Shown: positions 5,312-5,674 of the stretch, in pieces
How the letters are laid out: the number at the start of each line of letters is the position of its first letter
Numbering within the stretch: the stretch's first letter is position 1
Assembly (NCBI GenBank): GCA_937916085.1
Contig: CALGGO010000104.1
Coordinates: 1 to 5,674 of the forward strand
Reading direction: 5' to 3'
Length of the DNA: 5,674 nt
Source of the DNA: an uncultured Prevotellaceae bacterium
Lineage (GTDB): Bacteria; Bacteroidota; Bacteroidia; Bacteroidales; Muribaculaceae
Made by a program: the position numbers and the translations under genes
The notes under the pieces: model-generated
The model's input: only the letters and a program-made list of their open reading frames with translations
The model's database searches: none
What the model was told of the DNA's origin: nothing

Positions 5312-5340
5312 CTCTGATTATCAGAGATTTCAATTGAAAT
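5312..5340. repeat. Two abutting perfect palindromes
   Basis: CTCTGA-TTA-TCAGAG (5312-5326) is directly followed by ATTTCAATTGAAAT (5327-5340). Both are perfect inverted repeats with no spacer between them. This could be a compound binding site, a recombination site or a further repeat fragment; no gene nearby explains it. Confidence 0.6.
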
Positions 5341-5453
5341 TCTATTTACTCAAGGCTGAGCAAATCAGACCATAGAGGCTTACATCATTGCCGTGCTAGT
5401 CACTTGTTGGTGGATTTCCCTCAAAAAATCATAAAAAAAGGCACAAATTATAT

Positions 5454-5557
5454 GAACTCACGGATCCCATTCAGGTTTTGATAAAATAGGCTGCTCCGAA
5501 ACAATGCTCAAGCGAGCTTGGTGCTTCCTCGGCTTGCACTAATTTTCCGTGAGTTTC
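5454..5557. mobile_element. Probable 104-bp miniature inverted-repeat element (MITE-like)
   Basis: Left end GAACTCACGGA (5454-5464) and right end TCCGTGAGTTTC (5546-5557) are inverted repeats that differ by one A. Directly outside both ends is TATAT (5449-5453 and 5558-5562), the pattern of a 5-bp target duplication. No coding capacity; the interior carries hairpin repeat copy B. The mobile origin is inferred: TATAT is weak evidence in AT-rich DNA, and no transposase is in the window. Confidence 0.5.
5481..5547 (+). repeat. 67-bp hairpin repeat, copy B
   Basis: Runs from ATAAAATAGGCTGC to CTTGCACTAATTTTC, co-linear with copy A (4987-5053) without gaps. The core CAAGC-GA-GCTTG is kept. The outer CCGA/TCGG pairing is kept although the bases differ from copy A, a compensatory-looking change; the GGAA/TTCC pairing of copy A is lost. 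Copy B lies inside the MITE-like element and its last bases run into the element's right inverted repeat. Confidence 0.75.
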
Positions 5558-5674
5558 TATATGGCATTATAAAGATCTGCGAGCGAAGCGAGCCGCCCAG
5601 GTTTCCCTGTGTCTAAATGCAATATTGTCCTAAATAATTTTTGTAAAAAAGAAATAAGAGGGATTGATTCAAGG

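Larger units (their letters stand above)
4967..5674. other. Gene-free repeat-rich stretch
   Basis: No frame in these roughly 700 bases gives a convincing protein on either strand. The stretch holds two 67-bp hairpin repeats, a perfect 19-bp inverted repeat, two abutting palindromes and a probable miniature inverted-repeat element, each listed separately. Other patches: AGCATGCT palindrome (5092-5099) and GAGCGAAGCGAGC (about 5580-5592), a composition unlike the AT-rich surroundings. Confidence 0.6.

Noticed and set aside
4987..5557. CRISPR array
   Set aside because: Only two diverged 67-bp copies about 430 bases apart, with no regular spacers and no cas genes.

Overview
The window looks like a piece of accessory DNA from an AT-rich Bacteroidota, most likely a gut Bacteroidales of the Prevotella/Segatella/Bacteroides kind. 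This is inferred from three things: promoter-like sites of the Bacteroidota type (-33 TTTG and -7 TAnnTTTG) instead of sigma70 boxes, the weakness of Shine-Dalgarno sequences at gene starts, and hairpin repeats of a style common between genes in these genomes. No rRNA, tRNA, transposase, integrase or CRISPR array is visible. All convincing genes are on the minus strand.

Left third (about 98-2464): a compact leftward operon. An inverted-repeat site and a promoter-like box near 2415-2464 precede an AAA15-family (COG1106, RloA-type) ABC-like ATPase (1108-2406). One base after its stop begins an RloB-family protein (360-1106). The RloB stop overlaps, in an ATGA, the apparent start of a small STAS-like (DUF4325-type) ORF (163-363), which carries an in-frame TAG at codon 3 and so appears broken or unusually started. 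A strong hairpin terminator (98-137) closes the unit. ATPase plus RloB pairs occur in defence islands and restriction loci. The layout resembles ATPase-plus-TOPRIM anti-phage systems such as PARIS or OLD/Gabija in general logic, but phage defence is an inference here.

Middle (about 2465-3442): no gene. A very AT-rich strip with a 15-bp direct repeat leads abruptly into a roughly 570-bp GC-rich block (about 2669-3235) packed with complementary segments. Long ORFs occur there on both strands, but they overlap each other and have the composition of non-coding GC-rich DNA. I read the block as a candidate large structured RNA, or a foreign or mobile non-coding element. It is the most unusual thing in the window.

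Right-middle (3443-4723): a secreted formylglycine-generating-enzyme-fold protein that lacks the C-terminal cysteines of true FGE (3443-4345), with its own promoter, and an unrecognised 76-residue protein (4493-4723) followed by a perfect 10-bp hairpin.

Right end (4724-5674): no convincing gene. It holds a nested repeat structure: a roughly 145-bp imperfect palindrome, a palindromic double promoter-like site, two copies of a 67-bp hairpin repeat, a perfect 19-bp inverted repeat, two abutting palindromes, and a probable 104-bp miniature inverted-repeat element that encloses the second hairpin copy and has flanking TATAT repeats.
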